NCBI GenBank assembly: GCA_947165895.1
Contig: CAMVCB010000003.1
Coordinates: forward strand, 62,001 to 126,000
Direction: 5' to 3'
DNA length: 64,000 nt
Source of the DNA: an uncultured Treponema sp.
GTDB lineage: Bacteria > Spirochaetota > Spirochaetia > Treponematales > Treponemataceae
This document shows positions 17,635 through 26,375 of the stretch, piece by piece (positions within the stretch are counted from its first letter, which is position 1; each line of letters starts with the position of its first letter). The translations under genes and the position numbers were made by a program. The notes under the pieces are model-generated. The model did no database searches. It was not told where the DNA came from and saw only the letters and a program-made list of their open reading frames with translations.

Positions 17635-18729
17635 CTAATCTTCAAACAGAACGCTGTCTTTCTGGCCTTTTACTTCGCCTTTTGCGTATTCTACGCGGCC
17701 GATTTTGTAGGCTTTCATATCAGGGCAGTAGTCTTTGTGGTATTTAGAAGCGTTTGCGTTGAACACAGCAAGAATATCATCAGCTTCTTTTGCACTTACA
17801 GCAAGCACAAAACCAATTCCCATGTTGAAAGTGTTGTAAATAGAAGCAGTATCAGCGCCACGGCGGATAAGTTCGCCGAATACAGGAGGAATATCCCAGC
17901 TTCCGCGGTTGATAACAGAAATCAGCTGCTTTTTGCCTTCTTTTGCTTTTGGATACATGCGAGGAATATTTTCGTAGAAGCCGCCGCCGGTAACGTGAAC
18001 CATTCCGTGAACAGACTTGCGGTATTTTTTCAAAACTTCCATTACAGGCTTAACGTAAATGCGGGTTGGAGTAAGGAGAACTTCACCGATAGTTTTTCCG
18101 GTATCTTTTCCGTCAATCTGGAATGGATCATCAAAATTCTGAACAAGCTTGCGGACAAGGCTGAAACCGTTCGAGTGAACGCCTGTAGAGCTCAAACCAA
18201 TCAGAACATCGCCTTCGCGGATATCCTGGCCGGTAATCATTTCTTTCTTTTCGCCAACGCCAACGCCAAAGCCGGCAAGGTCATATTTTCCGTCATCATA
18301 AAAATCAGGCATTTCGGCAGTTTCGCCGCCAAGAAGGGCACAGCCTGTATCAACACAACCGTCAGCAACACCCTTTACAAGGTCAGCAGCAACATCAGCA
18401 TCAAGCTTTCCGCAGGCAACATAATCAAGGAAGAAGGAAGTCTGAACACCAGAGCAGAGAATGTCGTTTACGCTCATGGCAACACAGTCAATTCCAACAG
18501 TGTCATATTTTTTCATTTTGAAGGCAATGTCCAGTTTTGTACCAACGCCGTCAGTTCCGCTTACAATTACAGGATTTTTATAACCCTTTGGAACCTCAAA
18601 CATTCCGTTAAAACTTCCAAGTCCTGTCAAAAGTCCCGGAATTGCAGTTCTCTTTGCGTGTTCCTTGTACTTATCAACTGCGCGATAACCTTCTTCTACG
18701 TCTACACCTGATTCTTTGTAAGATGCCAT
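17635..18729 (-). CDS. purM: Phosphoribosylformylglycinamidine cyclo-ligase
   Basis: AIR synthetase, the ATP-dependent ring closure in purine synthesis. The 364-residue protein starts with the family's SYKESGVDVEEGYRAV region, then SGTDGVGTKLDIAF (ATP/substrate loop), GGETAEMPDFY and HVTGGGFYENIPR. AGGAG lies 9 nt before the ATG and abuts repeat copy 2. The order purE-purM-purN on this strand suggests one transcription unit, although insertions now separate the genes. Confidence 0.97.
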   Translation of the reverse strand: MASYKESGVDVEEGYRAVDKYKEHAKRTAIPGLLTGLGSFNGMFEVPKGYKNPVIVSGTDGVGTKLDIAFKMKKYDTVGIDCVAMSVNDILCSGVQTSFFLDYVACGKLDADVAADLVKGVADGCVDTGCALLGGETAEMPDFYDDGKYDLAGFGVGVGEKKEMITGQDIREGDVLIGLSSTGVHSNGFSLVRKLVQNFDDPFQIDGKDTGKTIGEVLLTPTRIYVKPVMEVLKKYRKSVHGMVHVTGGGFYENIPRMYPKAKEGKKQLISVINRGSWDIPPVFGELIRRGADTASIYNTFNMGIGFVLAVSAKEADDILAVFNANASKYHKDYCPDMKAYKIGRVEYAKGEVKGQKDSVLFED

Positions 18730-18754
18730 GTCGAATTCTCCTGTGTTTATATTT

Positions 18755-18883
18755 GGGCGTTCCCCTCGCTGCCGCTCGGGTCGCTACGTTCCGGGTTCCG
18801 CTATCGCTCCAGCCTCCTCGGTCGCTCTTTTCTCGCTCCCTGCGGTGGCCGGCTTCGCCGCCCTTCACATCGCTAACGCATTT
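18755..18883 (-). repeat. Intergenic repeat element, copy 2 (GCGTTAGCGATG..GGGAACGCCC)
   Basis: On the minus strand it starts AAATGCGTTAGCGATG (18883-18868) and ends GGGAACGCCC (18764-18755), sharing both ends and the internal ACGTAGCGACC with the element at 16128-16251. The middle is rich in AGCGA words and differs in detail. It lies between the purE stop and the purM ribosome site. Confidence 0.75.
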
Positions 18884-18884
18884 A

Positions 18885-19379
18885 TTAAAATTTAATATCA
18901 ATTCCTGATGCTGCCGCATCATCTGCTAATTTTGCTCTAAAAGCTTTAAGTTTTTCTGCAAGAGATTTATCCTGCAAGGCAAGAATCTGCAGGGCTAAAT
19001 AAGCTGCATTTTTTGCGCTGTTAATACCTACGGTTGCAACCGGAATCTGAGGAGGCATCTGAACAATGCTCAAAAGAGCGTCCATTCCTCCAAGACCGTT
19101 TGATTTTTCGCTTACGCATTCAAGCGGCACACCAATTACAGGAAGAGTTGTAATTCCTGCAATCACACCAGGAAGGGCAGCCGCAAGACCTGCACCGGCA
19201 ATAATTACCTGACATCCGTCTTTTTCAACCTGCTCAACAGTCTGCTTTAAAAGAGCACCGGCTCTGTGGGCAGAAATGATGTAAGCTTTGTAATCCACAC
19301 CGAATTCAGAAAGAACATCGGCAGCCTTTTTCATTGTGTCTTTGTCAGACTTAGACCCGAAAAAAATCGCAACTTTCAT
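18885..19379 (-). CDS. purE: Phosphoribosylaminoimidazole carboxylase/mutase PurE
   Basis: Class I-like PurE of 164 residues, handling the carboxylation of AIR. FFGSKSDKDTM, ISAHRAGALL, VIIAGAG and DALLSIVQMPPQIPVATV are visible. Two usual class I motifs differ: SAHRTPD reads SAHRAGA, and GGAAHLPG reads GLAAALPG, losing a conserved His. The ATG at 19379 is preferred over an upstream TTG. TATAAC (19386-19391, minus) ends 6 nt before it and there is no ribosome site. No purK is in the window, so the mutase or carboxylase role is open. Confidence 0.9.
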   Translation of the reverse strand: MKVAIFFGSKSDKDTMKKAADVLSEFGVDYKAYIISAHRAGALLKQTVEQVEKDGCQVIIAGAGLAAALPGVIAGITTLPVIGVPLECVSEKSNGLGGMDALLSIVQMPPQIPVATVGINSAKNAAYLALQILALQDKSLAEKLKAFRAKLADDAAASGIDIKF

Positions 19380-19385
19380 GGTAGA

Positions 19386-19391
19386 GTTATA
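19386..19391 (-). promoter_or_regulatory. -10 box abutting purE start
   Basis: TATAAC on the minus strand, 6 nt before the purE ATG, without a Shine-Dalgarno. It resembles the layout at purB, gatC, nagZ and others. Confidence 0.45.
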
Positions 19392-19498
19392 GCATAAAAG
19401 AGGCCCTTTTTGGAAGATATTTATAGAAAAGCTTTGCAAAACTTACGTTTTATTAAATAACTACCACATTTAAACAAAATATGATAAACTCATTTGCT

Positions 19499-20488
19499 AT
19501 GAATGCTAACGAAGTAAAATCGATTGTTGACAATATTCGTTCTGAAGCTGCAAAGAGACTTGTTGGTCAGGAACAGCTTGTTACAGATATGTTTATGGCT
19601 TTTGTTGCCGGCGGACACGTTCTTGTAGAAGGCGTACCTGGTCTTGCAAAAACTCTTGCCGTAAAAACCCTTACAGAAATTCTTGGACTTGATTTTAAGC
19701 GAATTCAGTTTACCCCGGATTTACTTCCTGCCGACGTTACAGGAACCCTTATTTATGAACAGAACAAGGGAAGCTTTTCTGTACGCAAAGGCCCTGTTTT
19801 TGCAAACGTAATTCTCGCTGATGAAGTAAACCGGGCACCTGCAAAAGTTCAGTCGGCTATGCTGGAAGCAATGGAAGAAAAGCAGGTTACAATCGGGGAA
19901 GAAACCTACAAGCTCCCTGAACCTTTTTTTGTTCTTGCGACACAGAACCCGGTTGAGCAGGAAGGAACCTACAATCTTCCAGAAGCAGAGCTGGATCGAT
20001 TTATCATGAAATTAAACGTAGTGTATCCGACTGCAGAAAACGAAGTTAATATAGTAAAAACCTGCGGAAAAGCACCTTCAGTTGCCGTAAACAAAATCCT
20101 GAAGGAAGGCGACATTGAACAAATCCGCAGCCTCTGCGATAGCGTCACCTGCGATGACAAGCTGGTCGAATACATTGTTTCAATTCTGAACGTTACCCGC
20201 TCGGAATCAAACAAAAAAAATACAGCCCGCCTTTCTGTAACAAAGAACAATGACATCACAAGATATATAAACTTTGGTGCCTCTCCCCGCGCCGGAATCG
20301 CCATTCTCCAGTGCGCAAAGGTCAACGCGCTCTTCAGCGGACGTGATTTTGTGCTGCCTGAAGACATCAAGGCCGTAACACCAAACGTTCTGCGCCACCG
20401 TCTCATTCTTTCCTACGAGGCCGCCGCAGACAGCGTAACAAGTGATGAAATCATCCAGCGAATTCTGGATTTTATTCCGCTGCCGTAA
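19499..20488 (+). CDS. MoxR-family AAA+ ATPase
   Basis: Cytoplasmic AAA+ chaperone-like ATPase of 329 residues. Walker A is VEGVPGLAKT, Walker B is VILADEVNRAPAKVQSAML, and sensor 1 lies in FVLATQNPVEQEGTYNLPEAELDRF. MoxR proteins act with VWA-domain partners, several of which are encoded just downstream. The ATG at 19499 is preferred: TGATAAACT resembling a -10 lies 8 nt upstream and neither ATG has a ribosome site. An in-frame ATG at 19481 would fall inside that box. It heads a run of genes resembling Borrelia bb0176-bb0172. Confidence 0.94.
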   Translation: MNANEVKSIVDNIRSEAAKRLVGQEQLVTDMFMAFVAGGHVLVEGVPGLAKTLAVKTLTEILGLDFKRIQFTPDLLPADVTGTLIYEQNKGSFSVRKGPVFANVILADEVNRAPAKVQSAMLEAMEEKQVTIGEETYKLPEPFFVLATQNPVEQEGTYNLPEAELDRFIMKLNVVYPTAENEVNIVKTCGKAPSVAVNKILKEGDIEQIRSLCDSVTCDDKLVEYIVSILNVTRSESNKKNTARLSVTKNNDITRYINFGASPRAGIAILQCAKVNALFSGRDFVLPEDIKAVTPNVLRHRLILSYEAAADSVTSDEIIQRILDFIPLP

Positions 20489-20512
20489 AGACAAGAAATA
20501 ACAAAGCCGCCT

Positions 20513-21427
20513 ATGAGCTATTTTTCTGAATCCACCGATTCTCTTGTAAAAAAAGCCTCTTATCTCAGAATTGCAGCCGCAGACCTTGCCGAAGGAATGA
20601 AAAGCGGAAATTTCCGCTCCCTCTACCGCGGTCAGGGCATTGAATTCAGCGGTGTGCGGGATTATATACGCGGCGACGATATCCGTTCGATTGACTGGAA
20701 CGTTACCGCGCGGATGGGACATCCTTACGTAAAGGTTTTTGAAGAAGAACGCGAGCTTCAGATTTTTGTCGTAGTAGACACGTCTGCTTCCATGCACGTT
20801 CAGACCTGGAGCCGGGACGGCGGCTTAAAGGATTTAAGACGGACAAAATATTCAGTCGCCGCAGAAACTGCCGCCCTGATTACAATTGCCGCAGAAATGA
20901 ACAGCTGTCCCCTGGGAGCCGCTCTTTTTGACGGTCAGATTCATTTTTCCTGCAAGCCTCAGTTTGGCCGCGAGCAGACAATGCTTGTCCTCACCCATCT
21001 TGATAAAAAGCCGGAAGAGCTGACTCAGGGCTCAGTTTTGGGAAACGCCCTCACAGGAACAGGCCGCCTTTTACGCAAGCGCTCCCTGATTTTTGTGATT
21101 TCTGACTTCAGAAGTGCAGATTACGAAAAACCGCTTATTTCCCTGGCCCAGAAAAATGACGTTATTGCAATCAGAATGGAAGATATTTTTGATCTGGAGC
21201 TGCCTTCGGTGGGAACAATTCCTTTTATCGATGCTGAAACAGGAGTTAAAATGCGTCTTCCAACCAATTCTGAGAAATTCAAAAAAGAATGGAAGGATTT
21301 TTATAATCTGAATGAAAGTCACTGGCAGAATCTCTGTGTAAAGCACGGAATTATGAGCGTAATCATGCGTACCGGTGACTCACCTCTTCAGGTGCTCACA
21401 TCAATTTTTGGACGGAAGGCAAAATGA
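20513..21427 (+). CDS. DUF58 domain protein of the MoxR/Bat cluster
   Basis: Cytoplasmic protein of 304 residues with the DUF58 hallmark FSGVRDYIRGDDIRSIDWNV near residue 45. A VWA-like fold follows, with VVVDTSASM near residue 85. DUF58 proteins are regular partners of MoxR ATPases. It starts 24 bp after moxR and its stop overlaps the next start by 4 bp (ATGA), so the genes are co-translated. Confidence 0.9.
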   Translation: MSYFSESTDSLVKKASYLRIAAADLAEGMKSGNFRSLYRGQGIEFSGVRDYIRGDDIRSIDWNVTARMGHPYVKVFEEERELQIFVVVDTSASMHVQTWSRDGGLKDLRRTKYSVAAETAALITIAAEMNSCPLGAALFDGQIHFSCKPQFGREQTMLVLTHLDKKPEELTQGSVLGNALTGTGRLLRKRSLIFVISDFRSADYEKPLISLAQKNDVIAIRMEDIFDLELPSVGTIPFIDAETGVKMRLPTNSEKFKKEWKDFYNLNESHWQNLCVKHGIMSVIMRTGDSPLQVLTSIFGRKAK

Positions 21428-22410
21428 CAGGAATCGATACTCAGCAGATTCTTCTGCCAAAAAAAGTATATATCGGTGACAGCGCAGAATTACGCTGTAC
21501 CTTCAACTCAAACTCCCTTTACTTAAAGGACTTTGTCGGCAGCGAAAGTGTCAGCTTAAGTCTGAATGCCTTTACCCAGGAGCTTAATTCTCAGGATTAT
21601 AATATCCAGAAAATCACACTTTCCAGCGCCGGAGTAGATTACTATCAGCTTTCAATCACCTTTGTTCCCTGGAAAACCGGCACGATTATTCTGCCCCCTT
21701 ACAACGTTTCTGCCAACTTCGATACGTCAAATCCCCTTACAAGCTTCAGCCTTGCGGATCAGATTGAAATCAACTTTGAACCGGTAAACATCGTTTCGAT
21801 TGTAGAACAGAATCAGGTGCAGGGGCTCAGTCCAAGCGCGCCTCCAATGCTGCTGCCCGGCACAAGCTACAAGCTTTACAGCGCACTGATTATCTTCGTG
21901 CTTTTTATCCTGCTTTTAATCCGTTCAATTACAAAACGCGAGCAGATTGCATTTTTTATAAGACATAAAAAGCTTTTGTGGAAATATAAAAAGAACCGCA
22001 GGCTTACCATCCGCGCCCTTGAGAGCCTTTTAAAACCGGTATCAAAAAAGAATCCGGCAAAAAATGATAAGGAATTCGCAGAGGCTATTCAGAAAATCCT
22101 CCGTAACTATCTGGAGGTCCGCTTTGAATATCCATTTTCAAAAACCGTTACAAGCGGATTTATGGGCGCCTTTCATAAGATTTTTGGCGGAACAGAGGAT
22201 TTTTCAAGCCTGATGAGTGAAGAAAAGGAAAATGCCTGCATTAAAATGACAGGAATTTTTACAAGAAGTGACTATATCCGTTATTCTGCGGGCGCTGCCC
22301 TGGATGAAGCAGAACGCAGAGATTTAATAGAAGAATCTGAAGAAGCTGTTGCACAACTGGAAGGCGACAGCCCTGATGCACAGACAGAAAGGGAGGCCTC
22401 AAATGTTTAG
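21424..22410 (+). CDS. One-TM protein of the Bat cluster (Borrelia bb0174-like position)
   Basis: Protein of 328 residues without a firm family match by eye. An N-terminal beta-rich part (about 1-145) is followed by one transmembrane helix (about 155-175, ALIIFVLFILLLIRSI) and a helical, charged cytoplasmic tail. There is no clear signal peptide. The N-terminal part resembles the beta-rich modules of BatD proteins in composition only. Its place between DUF58 and the VWA fusion matches the uncharacterised gene at this position in other spirochetes. It overlaps both neighbours. Confidence 0.7.
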   Translation: MTGIDTQQILLPKKVYIGDSAELRCTFNSNSLYLKDFVGSESVSLSLNAFTQELNSQDYNIQKITLSSAGVDYYQLSITFVPWKTGTIILPPYNVSANFDTSNPLTSFSLADQIEINFEPVNIVSIVEQNQVQGLSPSAPPMLLPGTSYKLYSALIIFVLFILLLIRSITKREQIAFFIRHKKLLWKYKKNRRLTIRALESLLKPVSKKNPAKNDKEFAEAIQKILRNYLEVRFEYPFSKTVTSGFMGAFHKIFGGTEDFSSLMSEEKENACIKMTGIFTRSDYIRYSAGAALDEAERRDLIEESEEAVAQLEGDSPDAQTEREASNV

Positions 22411-24943
22411 TTTTCAAAACCCGGCAGGCTTTCTTTTATTTCTTCTGCTTCCTCTTTTTTACATTTTAAGAAAGACAAAAATCCTCAAGCAGACTGTAGT
22501 TTATGCAGTTCTTGGTGACTGGGAAGGCAAGACTTTTATCTGGAAGGGAAAAATCCGCAAGTTTCTTTCATTTTTAACAAAATTGATGCTTGCCATTGCC
22601 TTTATCCTCACTGTCGTTGCCTTTGCTGACCCGGTAATTTCCATTCAGGAAAAAGTTTACACAAGCATTGGAAACGACGTAATTTTTGTAGTTGATACAA
22701 GCCCTTCCATGGCAGCAAAGGACATTGACGGAGACAGACGAATTGATTCTGCAAAAAACGCTATCACAAGTCTTGTAAAAAGCTATGACGGCTACCGTTA
22801 CGGAATTGTTGCACTGGGCTCAAATGCCAGCGTTTCCGTGCCGCCTACCGCCGACTCATCCATCTTTGCAAAAAAGCTGGACGAAATCCAGGTGGGAATG
22901 CTGGGAAATGGTTCGGCTATTGGAGACGGACTCAGTACCGCAGTCTGCCACCTGGCATCTTCCTCTGCACCTAAAAAATGCATTATTCTTTTGACAGACG
23001 GCGAAAATAATGCGGGCGAAATCCACCCGGAAACAGCTGCCCGCCTTGCCGCCGACAATCAGATTAACATTTATGTGCTTGGAATCGGTTCAAAGGGCCG
23101 GGTTCCAATCGAATATACCGACCTTCAGACAGGAAAGCTTTATTCAGGCTACCTTGAATCTGATTTTAATGCAAACTCCCTCAAAAAAATTGCCGAAATC
23201 GGTAACGGCCGCTACTTTGAAGTCCGCACTCTTGAAGAACTTGCAAGAACCCTTGCCTCTGTTGCAAAAACTGAAATTGTTTCGCAAAGCTTTACCTATA
23301 AAACAATCACGACAAATTACTATCAGCAGGTGCTTTTCTTTGCCCTGGTTCTTTTTGTCATTGCAGCCTTTTTCAAACGCGTTCTTCTTCAGGAAATCAT
23401 TCCTTTCCGCTTTAAGAAAATTCTGATTTTACGAAGCGCCCTTCAGCTGCTGGCCCTTCTTATGGTCTTTATTGCGAGAACCGGCATTTCATGGGGAACC
23501 TACCTGGCCCCGATTCAGAAAAATAAGGCCGCCGTCAGCTTTGTTTTTGATATTTCAAACTCCATGCTGGCAAAGGATGTTGCTTCCGGCTATTCTGGAA
23601 AAAACAATCAGTACAGGACAAGACTTTCGGCAGCCAGCCTTTATGCAAAAAAGCTTCTTGAACGTATGGATGGCACAAGCGTTTCTGTCGTACTCGCAAA
23701 GGGCGACGGAATCAATGCAATTCCTTTGACAGAAGATTATGCCATGATTGAATCCCTTCTTGAAGTTATGAATCCCGCCCTGATGACAGTTCCGGGTTCC
23801 AGCCTTGGAAAAGGAATTTTATGCGCAAAGGAATCTTTCCCCCAGAATTTTTCTGCCGCAGGCCGAATCTGGCTTTTTACGGACGGAGAAGAAAGCGACG
23901 GAGCCCTTTCCAGTGCAATTCTTGAATGTATGAGAGTGGGAATTCCTGTCAGCATCATAGGCTTTGGCGATTTACAGGAAAGTGAAATTCTTGCGGGAGA
24001 CGGAAAAACAAAGGTTCGTTCTGCCTTCAGAAAGGAAAACCTTGAAAAAATCATAGAAGCAGTTGAAGAAAAGGTCAGCTCTTACAAAAATCAGACCCCG
24101 GTTCTTTTTGTCGAAGCTTCTGAAATCGGTTCAGCCGCAAAACTGCTCAGCCAGATTTCAAATCGCCAGGAAAATACCCAGATTGTTTCTTATGAAGCCC
24201 GCCCGCTTCCCCGCTACAAGCTCTTTTTGATTCTTGCCTTCATTTTCTTTGGAGCAAGCTTCTTTGCAACTGAATTTGATTTTTCTACTTTCAGGAATCA
24301 AAAATCACCAAAAGCCGCTTCTGTGCTTATGATTTTTTCTCTGATTTCGATTATGACTCTTTCGGGCTGTTCTTCAGATAAGACTGAAAAAACTTCAGGA
24401 ACTTCAGAATCTGTAAAGATTTTAAGGGGCACCTGGGAATGGCACAAAAAGAATTACCGCAAGGCAGTTTCTTTTTACCTGGATGTTGCCCAGAATACGG
24501 CTCCGGAAAAAAATCAGACTATAAATTATTCGCTTTATGATTTAGCTCAGGCCTATTCTATGACCGGGGAAGACAAGGCTGCCCTTGAACGCTATGCCCA
24601 GATTTCTTCTGACGCACCAGCTATTGTCCGCTACAAGGCTTATTACAACGCTGGAATTATTGCCTGCAACAACGGTGATTTTGAAGGAGCAACCTCCTAT
24701 TTCAGAAAGGCTCTGGAAATCGACAGCTCCCGCATTGAAGCAAAAATCAACATGGAGCTTTCCATTCAGATGACTGCTGCAGAATCAAAGCAGAACGAAA
24801 GTCAGGCTCTTCCAGCAAGTCAGGAAAACCAGCACAATCAGGATCTGGAGAATACCGTTTTTAACCACATAAAGGAGAACGATAAAAGACAATGGAAAAA
24901 CAGCGAATCAAACCAGGCTCAAAATCTTTCCGACGATTATTAA
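22403..24943 (+). CDS. BatA-BatB-BatC fusion protein (two VWA domains plus TPR)
   Basis: An 846-residue inner-membrane protein joining three usually separate genes. Module 1: two N-terminal helices (about 5-22, 52-72), a VWA domain with MIDAS VDTSPSM and LLTDGENN, then a closing helix near 310. Module 2: another helix (about 345-365), a VWA domain with FDISNSM and LFTDGEE, then a helix near 605. Module 3: a lipoprotein-like segment (ISIMTLSGC, about 645-653) followed by TPR repeats and a polar tail. GGGAGG precedes the ATG, which overlaps the upstream stop. Bat proteins are tied to oxygen tolerance and envelope stress in Bacteroides; the role here is inferred. Confidence 0.9.
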   Translation: MFSFQNPAGFLLFLLLPLFYILRKTKILKQTVVYAVLGDWEGKTFIWKGKIRKFLSFLTKLMLAIAFILTVVAFADPVISIQEKVYTSIGNDVIFVVDTSPSMAAKDIDGDRRIDSAKNAITSLVKSYDGYRYGIVALGSNASVSVPPTADSSIFAKKLDEIQVGMLGNGSAIGDGLSTAVCHLASSSAPKKCIILLTDGENNAGEIHPETAARLAADNQINIYVLGIGSKGRVPIEYTDLQTGKLYSGYLESDFNANSLKKIAEIGNGRYFEVRTLEELARTLASVAKTEIVSQSFTYKTITTNYYQQVLFFALVLFVIAAFFKRVLLQEIIPFRFKKILILRSALQLLALLMVFIARTGISWGTYLAPIQKNKAAVSFVFDISNSMLAKDVASGYSGKNNQYRTRLSAASLYAKKLLERMDGTSVSVVLAKGDGINAIPLTEDYAMIESLLEVMNPALMTVPGSSLGKGILCAKESFPQNFSAAGRIWLFTDGEESDGALSSAILECMRVGIPVSIIGFGDLQESEILAGDGKTKVRSAFRKENLEKIIEAVEEKVSSYKNQTPVLFVEASEIGSAAKLLSQISNRQENTQIVSYEARPLPRYKLFLILAFIFFGASFFATEFDFSTFRNQKSPKAASVLMIFSLISIMTLSGCSSDKTEKTSGTSESVKILRGTWEWHKKNYRKAVSFYLDVAQNTAPEKNQTINYSLYDLAQAYSMTGEDKAALERYAQISSDAPAIVRYKAYYNAGIIACNNGDFEGATSYFRKALEIDSSRIEAKINMELSIQMTAAESKQNESQALPASQENQHNQDLENTVFNHIKENDKRQWKNSESNQAQNLSDDY

Positions 24944-26349
24944 AAATCGGATTTCTGTCGGCTCTTTTATGGCAGACCGGGGGCTGGCAGGGGGCATACG
25001 CCCAGTCAATAATCACTCAGGCACAGGCAAACGCCCTAAGCATAAGTCCTGCAGAAAATCAGAGCCTCTACACAAAATCTGACATAAAATTTGAAGTCCT
25101 CATTCCAAATGCCCAGTCAAATTCAATAATTTTGCAAAGTGCCCCGACAATTCCGAATGTTACGATGAGAACCATGCGAAAAACCCAGGAATTCGGCGAA
25201 AATGAAGGCACAAAAATTGAAGTCTGGTTTAATTTTGAAAAAAAAGGTGATTATAAGCTCCCGCCACTGTCACTTTTAATCAGCAACAGAAGGCGGACAA
25301 TCCCCTTTGCCCCTGTAACAATCACTGATAACCCGGAATTTCTTTCACCCCGCGTTGTTCTTCTTTTTCCGGACGGCGTGACCTTTTATTCTGATGAAAT
25401 CCCCGGTCCAAAAGATAAAAATTTCGGCAAAGCACTTTTTGACTGGCATAAGGGAGAAACAATTCCCTTTTCCGTCTGCCTTCAGTATGCCGTTCAGCTG
25501 GTTCAGTTCAACTGGGAAATCCCGACCGAATCAATTTTTACCCAGACTAAAACCTATGACATTCTGGAAATCAAATACCGGGAAAAACGCTATTCGGACG
25601 AACTGATTCCTGTTGCTGATTTTGAGTGGACTTCTCTTGCGGAAGGAGAAAAATCCTTCCCAAAAATCAGGCTGACTGCCACCGCCTACAACGGCTACAG
25701 AAATGAAATCAATATCCCAGATTTTACAATCAATTTTATTCCAAAAGAGGAAGCCGAAACAGATTCCGGCGAACCTGATATTTTTGCAGCAAGTTTTGAT
25801 GCTTTTGATAATGCACAGAAAATCTCTGAAAACGAAATTGCAGCAGGCAATCTTCATGAATCAAAAATTTCACTTTCGGAATGTCAGCAGCTTGCTGAAC
25901 TTCGCCGCAGGGAAAGAAATGACATTTTGGGCTGGAAGTCAAACATTTCAAAACGCACTGAATATGAGGCAAAAATCGGCATAAATACTTCGATTGCGGA
26001 GTTTTATATGGGTGCTTTTTACTTTTTTGCCCTGATTGTTTTGCTAAGTCTGTCACTTTTTATTATATTTTTAAAGAAGCGTATGGTTCTTGCGGCCTGT
26101 TTAAGCTCTGCGGCCCTGTTTTTTGGACTTATTTTTTTCATCTTTGTTTCTGTTCAGAAAGTCAAAAAATACGGAATTTCAACCGGATGTAAAATCTCTT
26201 CAATTCCGGAAGAAAACGCAAAGGCGGAATCAAGCATCGGTGCCGGAAACCGGGTTCAGATTACCGAAGATGCCGGCCAGTGGATTTACATTCAGCTGGG
26301 CGAAACCGGCGGCTGGTGCAAACGCGACGAAGTTATTTTCATAAACTAA
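24892..26349 (+). CDS. BatD-like envelope protein with C-terminal SH3 domain
   Basis: Envelope protein of 485 residues. It has a signal-like N-terminus (about 15-38, ending AYAQS), tandem beta-rich domains typical of BatD (about 45-300), two membrane segments (about 370-395 and 400-420) and a C-terminal SH3-like domain (about 430-485, AGNRVQITEDAGQWIYIQL, GGWCKRDEVIFIN). In Bacteroides the SH3 domain belongs to BatE, so this gene may combine BatD and BatE parts. It overlaps the previous gene by 52 bp. AAGGAG lies unusually far (about 13 nt) upstream of the ATG. Confidence 0.78.
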   Translation: MEKQRIKPGSKSFRRLLKIGFLSALLWQTGGWQGAYAQSIITQAQANALSISPAENQSLYTKSDIKFEVLIPNAQSNSIILQSAPTIPNVTMRTMRKTQEFGENEGTKIEVWFNFEKKGDYKLPPLSLLISNRRRTIPFAPVTITDNPEFLSPRVVLLFPDGVTFYSDEIPGPKDKNFGKALFDWHKGETIPFSVCLQYAVQLVQFNWEIPTESIFTQTKTYDILEIKYREKRYSDELIPVADFEWTSLAEGEKSFPKIRLTATAYNGYRNEINIPDFTINFIPKEEAETDSGEPDIFAASFDAFDNAQKISENEIAAGNLHESKISLSECQQLAELRRRERNDILGWKSNISKRTEYEAKIGINTSIAEFYMGAFYFFALIVLLSLSLFIIFLKKRMVLAACLSSAALFFGLIFFIFVSVQKVKKYGISTGCKISSIPEENAKAESSIGAGNRVQITEDAGQWIYIQLGETGGWCKRDEVIFIN

Positions 26350-26375
26350 TTTTTTTGACTAAAAGGGGGCTCAAA

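Noticed and set aside
17530..18711. Plus-strand frame of 393 codons opposite purM and the GxxExxY remnant
   Set aside because: Its sequence is the mirror of purM, Phe/Asn/Ser-rich and without family features; purM is certain.
16128..18883. CRISPR-like array from repeated AGCGA words
   Set aside because: Spacing is irregular, units are short and degenerate, and there are no cas genes.
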